From CAYSCX01 sp964429575 (GTDB lineage Bacteria; Desulfobacterota; Binatia; Binatales; Binataceae), in the NCBI GenBank assembly GCA_964429575.1, contig CAYSCX010000015.1:1-59648 (forward strand): 59,648 nt of DNA, given 5' to 3'. The notes under the pieces are model-generated. The model ran no database searches. It saw only the letters and a program-made list of their open reading frames with translations, and had not been told where the DNA came from. Both the position numbers and the translations under genes were made by a program. Below, piece after piece: positions 33,713-43,067 of this stretch. Every line of letters begins with the position of its first letter. The first letter of the stretch is position 1.

Positions 33713-36235
33713 ATGGCGCGCTTGAATCATTCCCCTCGACCGATTCCGCAGACGCTCGAGCCTCTGATCGACATCGCGCTCGATATGCGTTGGAGCTGGA
33801 ACCACGCCGCCGACCGGCTTTGGGAAGCCGTCGAACCAGAGCTTTGGACTGCGACTGGGAACCCGTGGGTAGTTCTCGAAAGCGTCTCTAATTCGCGTCT
33901 CAACCAACTCGCGGCTGACGAGGCTTTTCTCGCCGCACTGCGTCGCCAGGTCGCGTCGCGCCACGAGTATCTGAACGCCTCGACCTGGTTCAGCCGGAGC
34001 CACGGTCGGGAGAAGCTGCGCGGGGTCGCGTATCTCAGCATGGAGTTTGGGCTGTCGGATGCGCTGCCCATCTACTCGGGCGGTCTAGGCATACTTGCCG
34101 GGGATCACATGAAGGCTGCAAGCGACCTGGGCGTGCCCGTCGTAGGTGTCGGTCTGCTTTATCAACAGGGGTATTTCCGTCAGGCGATAAGTGCTGTCGG
34201 CGAGCAGATCGAGTTTTTTCCGTACAACGCGCCCGCAATGCTGCCGATCAGCCTGCAGCGTGATCCACATGGAGAGTTGCTTCGAATCAATGTCGAACTC
34301 CCGGGTCGAGATTTGAATCTCCGGGTTTGGCGGGTCGTGGTTGGTCGCGCCACGCTCTACTTGTTGGACAGCAACGACCCGCTGAATACGCCAAACGACC
34401 GCTCGATCACTTCGGAGCTGTACGGCGGCGGTCCGGAAATGCGGCTGCAGCAAGAGATCGTGTTGGGCGTTGGAGGATGGCGGTTGCTCGAGGCGGTCGG
34501 CGAAGCGGTTGACGTGTGCCACCTCAATGAAGGTCACGCTGCTTTCCTCGTGCTGGAACGTGCGCGGAATTTCGCCGCGCGAAACGGTAGGTCGTTCGCC
34601 GCTGCGCTTTGGGCGACTCGCGCGGGCAACCTCTTCACAACGCACACACCGGTCGCTGCAGGCTTCGACCGGTTCGAGCCGTATCTGTTTACACAGTACT
34701 TCGAGGCCTACGCGGCGCGGCTAGGCATCAGCATTGACGAACTGATGGCGCTTGGGAGGGTGAATCCTGACGACTCGGGCGAACCATTCAACATGGCGAA
34801 TCTCGCGATGCGCGGATGCGGCCGCGTCAATGGCGTAAGCCGTCTCCACGCCGAGGTCACCCGCAGGATCTTTGTGCCGTTGTTTCCCCGATGGCCCGAG
34901 GCCGAAGTGCCGATTGGCCACGTCACCAACGGAGTGCACGTTCCGACTTGGGATTCGGCCGCAGCCGACACCGTTTGGACCGAGGCGTGCGGCAAGGAAC
35001 GCTGGCTGGGTACGCTTGAAGGACTCGAGGCCAACGTCTGCTGCCTCACCGACGAAGCGTTATGGTCGTTCAGGAGCCGGGGGCGAACCGAGCTCGTTGA
35101 CTCCGTCCGCAAGCGCGCGGTTCGTCAGCGTGCTACCTGGGGGCAAAGCGAGCAGGATCCAGTTCGTCTTGCTCACCTGTTTGATCCGAACATTCTGACC
35201 CTCGGCATGGCACGCCGCTTCACGGCGTACAAACGGCCAAACCTGCTATTGCACGATGCCGATCGTCTCGCTCGGATCCTTACGAATCCGGAACGACCGG
35301 CACAGCTGGTCGTCGCCGGCAAGGCTCACGCACGCGACGTTGAAGGGAAGCGGATGGTGCGGCAATGGATTGATTTCATGCGCCGTCCGGACATCGCGGG
35401 CCGCGTACTCTTCATCCAGGACTACGACATGGCGGTCGCAAGCGAATTGGTGCGGGGAGTTGACATCTGGATCAACACGCCGCGCCGTCCGTGGGAGGCC
35501 AGCGGCACCAGCGGGATGAAGGTGCTGGTAAATGGCGGACTGAATCTCTCCGAGCTCGAAGGCTGGTGGGCCGAGGCGTTCACGCCCGAGGTTGGCTGGG
35601 CGATCGGTGACGGCAAAGAACACAATTCCGATCCGAGCCATGATGCCGCCGAAGCCAACGAGCTGTACGAATGTTTCGAGCGCGAGGTGATCCCTGCCTT
35701 TTACGCACGCGACGAGCGTGGCATTCCGGTGGGTTGGGTCGCCAAAATGCGGGAAAGCATGTCGAAGCTCACCCCGCGCTTTTCGGCCAATCGAATGGTC
35801 CGCGAGTACACGGAGTACTGTTATCTCGGCGGCGCCAGATCGTATCGGCGCCGCGCCAATGAAGACGGCAAACTAGGCGCAGAACTCGAGGCTTGGTCGC
35901 GAATGTTGTCGCTCCACTGGTCGGGTCTTCGATTCGGCAACCTCTACGTGCATCAGGAGTCCGACGAGACCGCGTTCCGGGTGCAACTCTATCTGAGCGA
36001 TCTGGATCGCGACGCGGTGCGTGTCGAGCTATACGCGGACGCGATTGACGGCCGGCTATCGGAGCGGATTCCGATGTCGCCCCTCGAACCGATTCCCGGC
36101 GCTCACAACGGATTTACTTACGGTGCGAGAGTTCGGCGCACACGCAGCGCGGATGACTACACGCCGCGCGTCGTCGCGCATCACCCCGATGCGCACCTGC
36201 CGCTCGAAGCATCCAACATCCTGTGGTACCGGTGA
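33713..36235 (+). CDS. glgP: Alpha-glucan (glycogen) phosphorylase
   Basis: A protein of 840 residues of the GT35 family in its shorter, DUF3417-containing bacterial form (N-terminal TLEPLIDIALDMRWSWNHAAD). It releases glucose-1-phosphate from stored glucan using PLP and phosphate in the cytosol. Visible sites are YLSMEFGLSDALPIYSGGLG and EASGTSGMKVLVNGG, where the Lys of SGMK is near the PLP site. The length is typical. It is divergent from the CBS gene at 33198 and fits a role in feeding glycolysis from reserves when respiration stops. Confidence 0.92.
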   Translation: MARLNHSPRPIPQTLEPLIDIALDMRWSWNHAADRLWEAVEPELWTATGNPWVVLESVSNSRLNQLAADEAFLAALRRQVASRHEYLNASTWFSRSHGREKLRGVAYLSMEFGLSDALPIYSGGLGILAGDHMKAASDLGVPVVGVGLLYQQGYFRQAISAVGEQIEFFPYNAPAMLPISLQRDPHGELLRINVELPGRDLNLRVWRVVVGRATLYLLDSNDPLNTPNDRSITSELYGGGPEMRLQQEIVLGVGGWRLLEAVGEAVDVCHLNEGHAAFLVLERARNFAARNGRSFAAALWATRAGNLFTTHTPVAAGFDRFEPYLFTQYFEAYAARLGISIDELMALGRVNPDDSGEPFNMANLAMRGCGRVNGVSRLHAEVTRRIFVPLFPRWPEAEVPIGHVTNGVHVPTWDSAAADTVWTEACGKERWLGTLEGLEANVCCLTDEALWSFRSRGRTELVDSVRKRAVRQRATWGQSEQDPVRLAHLFDPNILTLGMARRFTAYKRPNLLLHDADRLARILTNPERPAQLVVAGKAHARDVEGKRMVRQWIDFMRRPDIAGRVLFIQDYDMAVASELVRGVDIWINTPRRPWEASGTSGMKVLVNGGLNLSELEGWWAEAFTPEVGWAIGDGKEHNSDPSHDAAEANELYECFEREVIPAFYARDERGIPVGWVAKMRESMSKLTPRFSANRMVREYTEYCYLGGARSYRRRANEDGKLGAELEAWSRMLSLHWSGLRFGNLYVHQESDETAFRVQLYLSDLDRDAVRVELYADAIDGRLSERIPMSPLEPIPGAHNGFTYGARVRRTRSADDYTPRVVAHHPDAHLPLEASNILWYR

Positions 36236-36549
36236 GGTCGGAGCGCAGTTGAACTCTTGCCGCGCGTCGGTATCAAACTGGCCCTGCCTGATGGCGCGAT
36301 CGGCGCCACAGGATGTCCGATTCGAATTATCGCCGTTTCTTCTGGCCCCGTCGAACTCGGGCTGTCACCGCGAACATGGGGGTGTGCGTCGCCGGGGGGG
36401 TATGCACTACCCATTCAGAGCGTTGTAACGTGCACTAACGACGCCGGCACTGCCGCTGACTCGGTTCGCCAACAACCGACTTTACGCGGCTCCGCGCGCG
36501 AACAAATTCGAAGGACACTCTAGCAACCCTCAAGTCACGCACTACTGAC
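36236..36549. other. Gene-free stretch between glgP and the CoA-transferase gene
   Basis: I see no gene here. It contains GATGGCGCGATCGGCG at 36290-36305, also present at 40451-40466 before PEP synthase and in shorter form at 25330. No convincing -24/-12 element was found; the candidates have poor boxes. Confidence 0.5.
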
Positions 36550-37860
36550 ATGTACGAATCCGAGTACAAATCCAAACTGATGACGCCCGCGCAGGCGGTG
36601 CAGCTCATTCCTGCGCGCGGCAAAATCTCGATGGGAATGGCGGTCAGCGAGCCGCCGGCATTGCTCAGCGCGCTGGAAGATCGAGTGAAGGCCAGAACGA
36701 TTGAGGAACTTCGCGTCTACTACTCGCATTCTGTGCCTGCCGCCGCGAGTACGATTCTCAAGTACGAATACATGGACGTGATCAAGCCTCACGCATTCTT
36801 CCTCACCGGGACCGAACGCTACCTCACCAAACGCGGACTACAGGACAGCAGGAGAGTCGTTTTCTACGTGCCGGGCAATTTCAGCAGCATGCCGCAGACG
36901 CTCGCGGAGATCGGCATCGACGTGTTCATTGTCATGGTCGCGCCCATGGACAAGGCGGGATTCTTCAGTTGCGGAACCAACGGCGATTACACCATTCCGA
37001 CCGCGCGAAACGCCAAGCTGTTGATCGTCGAGGTCAATCCCCGAATGCCGCGAGTGTTCGGCGATTCAGCGATCCATATCTCGGACATCGAGGCGATCAT
37101 CGAGCACGAGAGTCCCCTGGCCGAGTTGCCTTCGCGCCCTCTCAATGATCTCGACCGCACCATCAGCAAGCTAATCGTCGAGATGGTGCCGGATCGCGCT
37201 ACGCTCCAAGTCGGAGTGGGTGGAGTTCCGAACGCGGTCTGCGCCGGGCTGGTGAATCACAAGGACCTTGGAATCCATACCGAGCTCATGTCGCCAAGCA
37301 TCGTAGGCCTCATCGAGGCGGGTGCTGTGACCAATAAGTACAAGCGCATCAATCGCCACAAAAACGTGTACACGCTGGCGGCGGGCGACCGCGCCTTCTA
37401 CGAGTTTCTCGACAACAATTCCAGCATGGAGCTTTACGCGGTCGACTACGTGAACGATCCATTTGTGATCGGTCAGAACGAACGGGTCGTATCGATCAGC
37501 GCATTCCTGCAAGTCGGTTTGGATGGCGAAGTGAACGCCGAAGTGGTTCAAGGTCGGCAGTACAGCGCGCCCGGCGGCCAACTCGACTTTGTTCGCGGAG
37601 CTCAGTTATCGAAGGGCGGCAAATCGATACTCACCGCATATTCCACGGCGGTGAATGGCGCCGTGTCCCGCATCGTGTCGAAAATCGAGGGACCAGCGAC
37701 AGATCCACGCGCGGACACGCAGTACATCGTTACCGAGTACGGAGTTGTCGATCTTCGCGGCAAATCGACAACCGAGAGAGCCAGGGAGCTGATCGAGATC
37801 GCTCATCCAAAGTTCAGGGAGGAACTCCATCGGCAGGCGAAGCAGATGGGTTACTTCTGA
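36550..37860 (+). CDS. Acetyl-CoA hydrolase/transferase-family protein (CoA-transferase)
   Basis: A protein of 436 residues of the class I CoA-transferase superfamily, matching acetyl-CoA hydrolase/4-hydroxybutyrate CoA-transferase proteins: KISMGMAVSEPPALLSAL at the start, GVGGVPNAV, GIHTELMSPSIVGLIEAG with the Glu that forms the acyl-CoA intermediate, and TEYGVVDLRGKS near the end. It would move CoA between acetyl-CoA and short acids, making acetate and saving energy during fermentation. Substrates cannot be fixed. It is downstream of glgP in the same direction but 314 bases away. Confidence 0.85.
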   Translation: MYESEYKSKLMTPAQAVQLIPARGKISMGMAVSEPPALLSALEDRVKARTIEELRVYYSHSVPAAASTILKYEYMDVIKPHAFFLTGTERYLTKRGLQDSRRVVFYVPGNFSSMPQTLAEIGIDVFIVMVAPMDKAGFFSCGTNGDYTIPTARNAKLLIVEVNPRMPRVFGDSAIHISDIEAIIEHESPLAELPSRPLNDLDRTISKLIVEMVPDRATLQVGVGGVPNAVCAGLVNHKDLGIHTELMSPSIVGLIEAGAVTNKYKRINRHKNVYTLAAGDRAFYEFLDNNSSMELYAVDYVNDPFVIGQNERVVSISAFLQVGLDGEVNAEVVQGRQYSAPGGQLDFVRGAQLSKGGKSILTAYSTAVNGAVSRIVSKIEGPATDPRADTQYIVTEYGVVDLRGKSTTERARELIEIAHPKFREELHRQAKQMGYF

Positions 37861-37970
37861 AAGCGCACGGCCCGGCGCTTTCCGCTCGGCCTGATCGTGA
37901 AGCGCGAGGACGCGGCCCCCGAGGGTTCACCTCCGACTGCGAATCAGGTGGCCGTCGGAGAAACGGGCGA

Positions 37971-40388
37971 TCATGCGTCCGCCACAGCGCGGGTGCGTGC
38001 CGACTCCTGAGCTTCCGCTGCGGCGATGTGCTGCTTCACGCGAATGAAACTATCTGGCGCCACCGAAACTGAGTCGATTCCCGCCTCAACCAGTATTCGC
38101 GCGAACGAAGGATGATCGCTCGGCGCTTGTCCGCACAGACCGACCTTGCGATTGCGCTTGTGGGCAGAGCGGATCACGCTCCTGATTAAAGTGGTAACCG
38201 CCTCGTTCTGCTCGTCAAACAGCGGAGCGAGACGCTCCGAGTCGCGATCGACGCCGAGCGTGAGTTGCGTCAGGTCGTTGCTTCCAATCGAGAAACCATC
38301 GAATCGTTCGGCAAACTGTTCCGCAAGGATCACGTTCGACGGTATCTCGCACATCACATAGACTTCCAAGCCGTTTTCCCCGCGCTTCAATCCATTCCCC
38401 GCCATCGTCTGAAGTGTCTGGTCCGCCTCCGCCGGAGTTCTGCAAAACGGGATCATGACGATCACGTTGGGCAGCCCAATCTCCTCACGCACTTTACGGA
38501 TCGCCCGGCACTCCAGCGCAAAGCCGTCGCGATATCCTTCGCTGTAGTACCGGCTTGCCCCTCTCCAGCCGAGCATCGGATTCTCTTCAGTGGGCTCGAA
38601 CTCGCTTCCACCAATGAGCCGCGCGTACTCGTTGGTTTTGAAATCGCTCATCCGCACGATCACGGGATCGGGATGGCGAGAAGCGGCGATGCGCGCGATC
38701 GCAAAGGCGAGATTATCGACAAAGTATCGCGTCTTGTCCTGGAATCCGCGCGTGAGTTGAGCGATTTGTCGGCGGGCGGAACGATCCTTGAGCTTGTCGA
38801 AGTGTACCAACGCCATCGGATGGATCTTGATCATGTTCGAGATGATGAACTCTATCCGTGCGAGCCCGATTCCGTCCGCCGGCAAACGCCACCACCGCAT
38901 CGCCGCCGCGGGATTCGCCATGTTGAGCATGACTTTGGTCCGGGTTTTCGGAATCCGCTCGATTGAGGCATCGCGAATCTCGACATCGGCAATTCCTTCG
39001 TAAACGAATCCCTCGTCTCCCTCCGCGCATGAGACGGTAACCTGCTGACCGCTCCTGAGTACCTGCGTCGCCTTCCCGGTGCCGACCACCGCGGGCAGGC
39101 CAAGTTCGCGGCTCACGATCGCCGCATGCGAGGTTCGCCCGCCGTGGTCGGTGACGATCGCTGACGCGCGCTTCATGATCGGCATCCAATCGGGATCGGT
39201 CGTTCCAGTGACGAGAATCGCGCCGTCTCTGAAGTTCGCGATTTCGGATGGGCTGCGCAGCTTGCAAACCCGCCCCGTGGCAATTGCCTGTCCAATGCTC
39301 AGACCGCTTAGCAGCCTGCGTCCCCTTCGCTTCAACGAGTACGACCTGAGCGATGCCGCCTCAGTGCGTGACTCGACTGTCTCCGGCCGCGCTTGAACGA
39401 TGAATAGCTCGCCTGTTTCGCCGTCCTTCGCCCACTCCATGTCCATCGGGCGGCCATAGTGCTCCTCGATTGCCACTGCCCATCGCGCGAGCTTGAGCAC
39501 CTCGGAATCAGCGAGCACGAACGCCGCCCTTTCCTTCTTGGAAGTCGCGACGGAGGTGGTGGTCTTCCGCCCACTATGTCCGTAAACGATCTTCTTGAGC
39601 TTCGCACCGAGGGTCTTTTCGAGAATCGGGACGAAGGCACTCTGATTGAGCAACGGTTTGAAAACCACGAATTCGTCCGGATCAACTTCGCCCTGGACGA
39701 CAGACTCGCCAAGACCCCACGCGGCGTTTATCAGAACCGTGCGGGGAAACCCGGTCTCGGTGTCGATAGAGAACATCACACCGGCGCATCCCTTGCCGGA
39801 TCGGACCATCCGCTGAACTCCGACCGAGAGCGCGACCTTCAGGTGATCGAATTGATGATTCTCGCGATAGACGATGGCGCGGTCCGTAAACAACGATGCG
39901 AAGCAGCGTCGGCACGCGTCGAGGAGGTTCTTCTCGCCGCGAATGTTGAGGAAGGATTCCTGCTGACCCGCAAAGCTGGCTTCAGGCAAATCCTCCGCGG
40001 TCGCGCTGCTCCTGACGGCGACGTCGAGATGCTCGTTTCCTGCCCGTTCCGCTAGCTTGCGGTAGGCACTCGAGATTGCCTGCGCCATTTCGGAAGGAAA
40101 CTCCGCATGGGCAATGGCCCGCCGAATCAGGTTGCCCGCGGCGCCCAGTGACAACTTGCCGCGCTTGAGTCTTCCGAGGGTCTCGGCGATCAACGGCCGC
40201 AGATCGTTCGCATCGAGCAAGGCCCAGTAGGCCTGGGCGGTGATCGAAAACCCATCGGGCACCGGTATCCCGCGTCCGCTCAGATTGCGCGTCATCTCGC
40301 CGAGCGAGGCATTCTTGCCTCCCACTCTCGCGACCTCGGACGACGCCGGATCCGAGAACCATGCGACGTAATCGGCGCCGTTGCTCAT
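37971..40388 (-). CDS. ppsA: Phosphoenolpyruvate synthase
   Basis: A protein of 805 residues with the three domains of PEP synthase: ATP-grasp (SDPASSEVARVGGKNASLGE through VQARPETVES), the mobile domain with the catalytic His in DHGGRTSHAAIVSRELG, and the TIM-barrel end with VMCEIPSNVILAEQF, GSNDLTQLTLGVDRD and GLCGQAPSDHP. It interconverts pyruvate and PEP at the cost of two ATP phosphates. The length is normal. A predicted sigma-54 promoter lies 43 bases upstream of the ATG. Confidence 0.92.
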   Translation of the reverse strand: MSNGADYVAWFSDPASSEVARVGGKNASLGEMTRNLSGRGIPVPDGFSITAQAYWALLDANDLRPLIAETLGRLKRGKLSLGAAGNLIRRAIAHAEFPSEMAQAISSAYRKLAERAGNEHLDVAVRSSATAEDLPEASFAGQQESFLNIRGEKNLLDACRRCFASLFTDRAIVYRENHQFDHLKVALSVGVQRMVRSGKGCAGVMFSIDTETGFPRTVLINAAWGLGESVVQGEVDPDEFVVFKPLLNQSAFVPILEKTLGAKLKKIVYGHSGRKTTTSVATSKKERAAFVLADSEVLKLARWAVAIEEHYGRPMDMEWAKDGETGELFIVQARPETVESRTEAASLRSYSLKRRGRRLLSGLSIGQAIATGRVCKLRSPSEIANFRDGAILVTGTTDPDWMPIMKRASAIVTDHGGRTSHAAIVSRELGLPAVVGTGKATQVLRSGQQVTVSCAEGDEGFVYEGIADVEIRDASIERIPKTRTKVMLNMANPAAAMRWWRLPADGIGLARIEFIISNMIKIHPMALVHFDKLKDRSARRQIAQLTRGFQDKTRYFVDNLAFAIARIAASRHPDPVIVRMSDFKTNEYARLIGGSEFEPTEENPMLGWRGASRYYSEGYRDGFALECRAIRKVREEIGLPNVIVMIPFCRTPAEADQTLQTMAGNGLKRGENGLEVYVMCEIPSNVILAEQFAERFDGFSIGSNDLTQLTLGVDRDSERLAPLFDEQNEAVTTLIRSVIRSAHKRNRKVGLCGQAPSDHPSFARILVEAGIDSVSVAPDSFIRVKQHIAAAEAQESARTRAVADA

Positions 40389-40430
40389 GTCCTCGGCTCA
40401 CTTTCTTTCAAGCCGTCCTGACCGACGCCC

Positions 40431-40446
40431 GGCAACTCGACTGCCT
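40431..40446 (-). promoter_or_regulatory. Predicted sigma-54 promoter of ppsA
   Basis: On the minus strand, AGGCAGTCGAGTTGCC has -24 AGGCA, a perfect -12 TTGC and exact spacing. It ends 42 bases before the ATG at 40388. The motif TGGCGCGATCGG at 40453-40464 lies immediately upstream of it. Confidence 0.55.
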
Positions 40447-40498
40447 GCGAGATGGCGCGATCGGCGTCACTTCTGTGCATTCCGGCCCATTTGCTTCG

Positions 40499-40690
40499 TC
40501 ATCGCGTGCGGTGCCGCCGACGCGTTGGCTCGTCGGGTTCGTAATGGGCGATTTTCTTGTAGATGCCCATCACGATTCGATAAAAGCGGTCGCCAGTCAC
40601 GCGCGGATACTGCTTTCGCGTTATCTGTTTGGCGCGCTCCCACGCGATTTCCTCTTCCGGAGTGCGGACGACGTTTAGCGGTGTTGCCAT
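40499..40690 (-). CDS. Small conserved-looking hypothetical protein
   Basis: A protein of 63 residues starting MATPLNVVRTPEEEIAWERA and continuing with KQITRKQYPRVTGDRFYRIV, then a basic histidine-containing tail. It is charged, helical and soluble. I recognise no named family. It lies upstream of ppsA on the same strand, and the ppsA promoter falls in the gap between them. The ATG at 40690 was chosen over a longer form because the conserved-looking part begins there. Confidence 0.5.
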   Translation of the reverse strand: MATPLNVVRTPEEEIAWERAKQITRKQYPRVTGDRFYRIVMGIYKKIAHYEPDEPTRRRHRTR

Positions 40691-40937
40691 GGCATTAGCG
40701 GCGCCTTGCGCCTCGCCAACAGAACGAAGCACGCTTCGTACCTACGCCGCGGCTTCGCCATTGGCCGGCAGCGCGATCCTCCGGATGACTCGCGCGACTA
40801 TACGGTCGCAGCTCCGCTGAGGCTATTCGCTCGCGCGCTACGACTGGTCCTGCGCGCCAGTGTTGCCGAACGCACCACGGGCCATCCGAACTGGTGTTCT
40901 TCTCGCGCGATTCCGTCCGCTATTGGAGCAGAAGCCC

Positions 40938-40953
40938 CGGCACGCTCAGTGCT
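40938..40953 (+). promoter_or_regulatory. Predicted sigma-54 promoter of the DksA-type gene
   Basis: CGGCACGCTCAGTGCT has -24 CGGCACG, -12 GTGCT and exact GG-N10-GC spacing. It ends only 22 bases before the ATG at 40976, leaving a short leader. This weakens the call or the start assignment. Confidence 0.5.
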
Positions 40954-40975
40954 ACCCCTCACCCTGAGTGCATTG

Positions 40976-41593
40976 ATGGCAGGTACAAAATTGGAAAAGC
41001 AAGGATCCGGCAAAGCGAACAAAGTGGCTGCCAAACGGTCGAACGATCTCAAGCGCGTCCTTACCGCCCTTCGCGACCGCGTAGTGGCGCGCATCCGTGA
41101 ATTGCGCCGCGACCAGGACGCCGACGTAACCCCGTTGCCCGCCGATGAGATGGACGTCGCGCGCTCACTCGCCGACGTGGAGACCCACGCCGGATTAATC
41201 GAACGCGCCGACGACTCCCTACGTTCCATCGACGCCGCGCTCGATCGCTTCGAACGCGGCACCTACGGCATCTGCCGGGGATGTCGTGACGAAATCCCGA
41301 CCGAGCGGCTTCGCGCGATGCCATTTGCGACGCTTTGCGTCGATTGTCAAACCAAGTCGAATCGCGCGGCGCGCGTGGGCCAGGGTACCCTCTCCCGCTC
41401 CGTGCGACGCCGCTGGGACATCCCGCAGGAGCTCGACGAATCGCTTGAAACTCAGGACTCGATGCTCGCTCCGGAAGAGGACCTCGCAGTGCATCGCGAC
41501 CGCCCGTTCGGTCCTGATGCAAATGTCGAATCGATGGAGCCGGAAACGGGCCGCCGCCGTCGAGGGCGTCCGCGCAAAGCAGTGGCGAAGTAA
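40976..41593 (+). CDS. TraR/DksA-type zinc-finger protein
   Basis: A protein of 205 residues. A helical hairpin (LKRVLTALRDRVVARIRELR ... ETHAGLIERADDSLRSIDAALDRF) leads to GTYGICRGCRDEIPTERL and FATLCVDCQ, the C4 zinc finger of DksA/TraR proteins, which enter the RNA polymerase secondary channel and retune transcription under starvation. The C-terminal 70 residues are extra and end in a basic RRRRGRPRK hook that could bind DNA. The start at 40976 excludes a shadow N-terminus. The C-terminal extension is unusual for the family. Confidence 0.8.
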   Translation: MAGTKLEKQGSGKANKVAAKRSNDLKRVLTALRDRVVARIRELRRDQDADVTPLPADEMDVARSLADVETHAGLIERADDSLRSIDAALDRFERGTYGICRGCRDEIPTERLRAMPFATLCVDCQTKSNRAARVGQGTLSRSVRRRWDIPQELDESLETQDSMLAPEEDLAVHRDRPFGPDANVESMEPETGRRRRGRPRKAVAK

Positions 41594-41690
41594 CCGGATC
41601 TGATGCAGTTACCTACTCTCCGGCCAGGTGCGCGTGCGATGCCACGCCCGCGGCACAGCACGCAGGCCAGTGCACAAGGCGATTGAAACG

Positions 41691-42371
41691 ATGCGTATCC
41701 AGGTGGATTCGATCGAACTTGAAGGAGCACTCGAGTTGCCGCGCGCTGCGCCGGTTGGCGTCGTGCTCTTTGCTCACGGTAGCGGAAGCTCTCGCCTCAG
41801 CCCTCGCAACACCGCCGTGGCGCGCGCGCTGCGCACCCGCGGTATGGCGACGCTGCTCTTCGATCTGCTGACCGAGGACGAGGCGCGCGACCGCTCCAAC
41901 GTGTTCGACATGCCGTTGCTCGCTCGACGGCTCGCCGCTGCCACTCGAGGTGTCCGCGAACATCCTGAGGCGAGGCGCTTGCCGATTGGTTATTTCGGCG
42001 CGAGCACCGGTGCCGCGGCGGCGCTTATCGCCGCGGCCGACGATCCCGATATCGCGGCGATCGTATCGCGCGGAGGTCGTCCGGACCTTGCTGGAGACGC
42101 CCTCGACCGTGTCCGCGCGCCGACACTTCTAATCGTCGGCGGCGAAGATTACGACGTGATCCGGCTCAACCAGCAGGCATTCGCGAGACTCCGCTGCGAG
42201 AAAGACCTTCAGATAGTCGCCGGGGCGACGCACTTGTTCGAGGAGCCGGGGACGCTCGATGAAGTCGTGCGGCTCGCCGGCGACTGGTTCCTGCTCCGCT
42301 TGAGCAAATCGCATCAGTCGGCCTCCGAGGAGGTATCGCATGTTTCTCGATCGTCAAGACGCAGGGCGTAA
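41691..42371 (+). CDS. Alpha/beta hydrolase, dienelactone-hydrolase-like
   Basis: A protein of 226 residues of the alpha/beta hydrolase fold: GVVLFAHGSGSSRLSPRN (oxyanion region), IGYFGASTGAAAALIAA with the nucleophile elbow in GASTG, PTLLIVGGEDYDV with the Asp, and ATHLFEEPG with the His. The catalytic triad Ser-Asp-His is therefore complete. It overlaps the phosphoribosyltransferase gene by 32 bases. This pair also occurs as a single fused protein in other bacteria, so the two probably work on one pathway. The natural substrate is not known. Confidence 0.85.
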   Translation: MRIQVDSIELEGALELPRAAPVGVVLFAHGSGSSRLSPRNTAVARALRTRGMATLLFDLLTEDEARDRSNVFDMPLLARRLAAATRGVREHPEARRLPIGYFGASTGAAAALIAAADDPDIAAIVSRGGRPDLAGDALDRVRAPTLLIVGGEDYDVIRLNQQAFARLRCEKDLQIVAGATHLFEEPGTLDEVVRLAGDWFLLRLSKSHQSASEEVSHVSRSSRRRA

Positions 42372-43020
42372 GCTCGCCCGCGCGCTCCTGAAGTACAAAG
42401 AAGAGAAGCCAATCATCGTCGCCGTGCCGCGCGGCGGCGTACCCGTCGGTTATGAAGTCGCGCGCGCGCTCGCAGCCCCGCTGGACATTATTGTCGTGCG
42501 AAAGCTGGGCGCCCCTGGCCAGCCCGAACTCGGCATCGGCGCCGTCTCCGACGGCGATCAACCGCACACCATCATCAACGAAGAACTCGCCCAGATGCTC
42601 GGTGTCTCGCGGGAACAGTTGATGCGCGAGATTCGCCTTCAGCTCAAGGAGGTCGAACGCCGCCAGCATGCTTATCGAAGCGGCCGGACCGCCTTGGACA
42701 TGTCGGGGCGGACCGTGATCGTGGTTGACGACGGCATCGCGACTGGCGGATCAATTCGCGCCGCACTGCGCAGCGTCCGCAGAAACAATCCCAAGCGCCT
42801 CATCCTCGCGGTTCCCGTCGCGCCCGCCGACACGGTCGAGGCGCTGCGCATGGAAGCAGATGAGGTGGTCTGTCTCCACTCGCCCATCGGGTTTGGTGGG
42901 GTCGGCGAGTTCTATCGAGACTTTCGTCAGACCACTGATGAGGAAGTAATCCGGCTCCTCGAGGCGGCCCGCACGGAAGCCACCGGCTCGTCGTTGCCGC
43001 ACACGCAGCAACCGGGCTAG
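42340..43020 (+). CDS. Phosphoribosyltransferase-domain protein
   Basis: A protein of 226 residues with the type I PRT fold: VAVPRGGVPVGYEVA, VVRKLGAPGQPELGIGAV, and VIVVDDGIATGGSIRAALR, the PRPP-binding loop. Such proteins are cytosolic and may salvage a base or act in regulation; the acceptor is not visible. The start is supported by GAGGAGG before the ATG and by the hydrolase gene it overlaps. This PRT plus hydrolase unit is recurrent in stress clusters and in the mycobacterial DosR set. The next gene, hypA, is 47 bases downstream. Confidence 0.85.
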   Translation: MFLDRQDAGRKLARALLKYKEEKPIIVAVPRGGVPVGYEVARALAAPLDIIVVRKLGAPGQPELGIGAVSDGDQPHTIINEELAQMLGVSREQLMREIRLQLKEVERRQHAYRSGRTALDMSGRTVIVVDDGIATGGSIRAALRSVRRNNPKRLILAVPVAPADTVEALRMEADEVVCLHSPIGFGGVGEFYRDFRQTTDEEVIRLLEAARTEATGSSLPHTQQPG

Positions 43021-43067
43021 GCTCTCTCCGTGGTGCGCCATCCGATGCCGATTCGGCGCGCCCGGCC

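Noticed and set aside
36265..36295. CGGTATCAAACTGGCC before the CoA-transferase gene, with correct GG-N10-GC spacing
   Set aside because: The -24 box lacks CAC and the -12 box is TGGC; too weak to call.
40745..40760. Minus-strand TGGCGAAGCCGCGGCG before the small gene at 40499
   Set aside because: Spacing is correct but the -12 box is CGGC and the -24 box is poor; it could occur by chance in GC-rich DNA.
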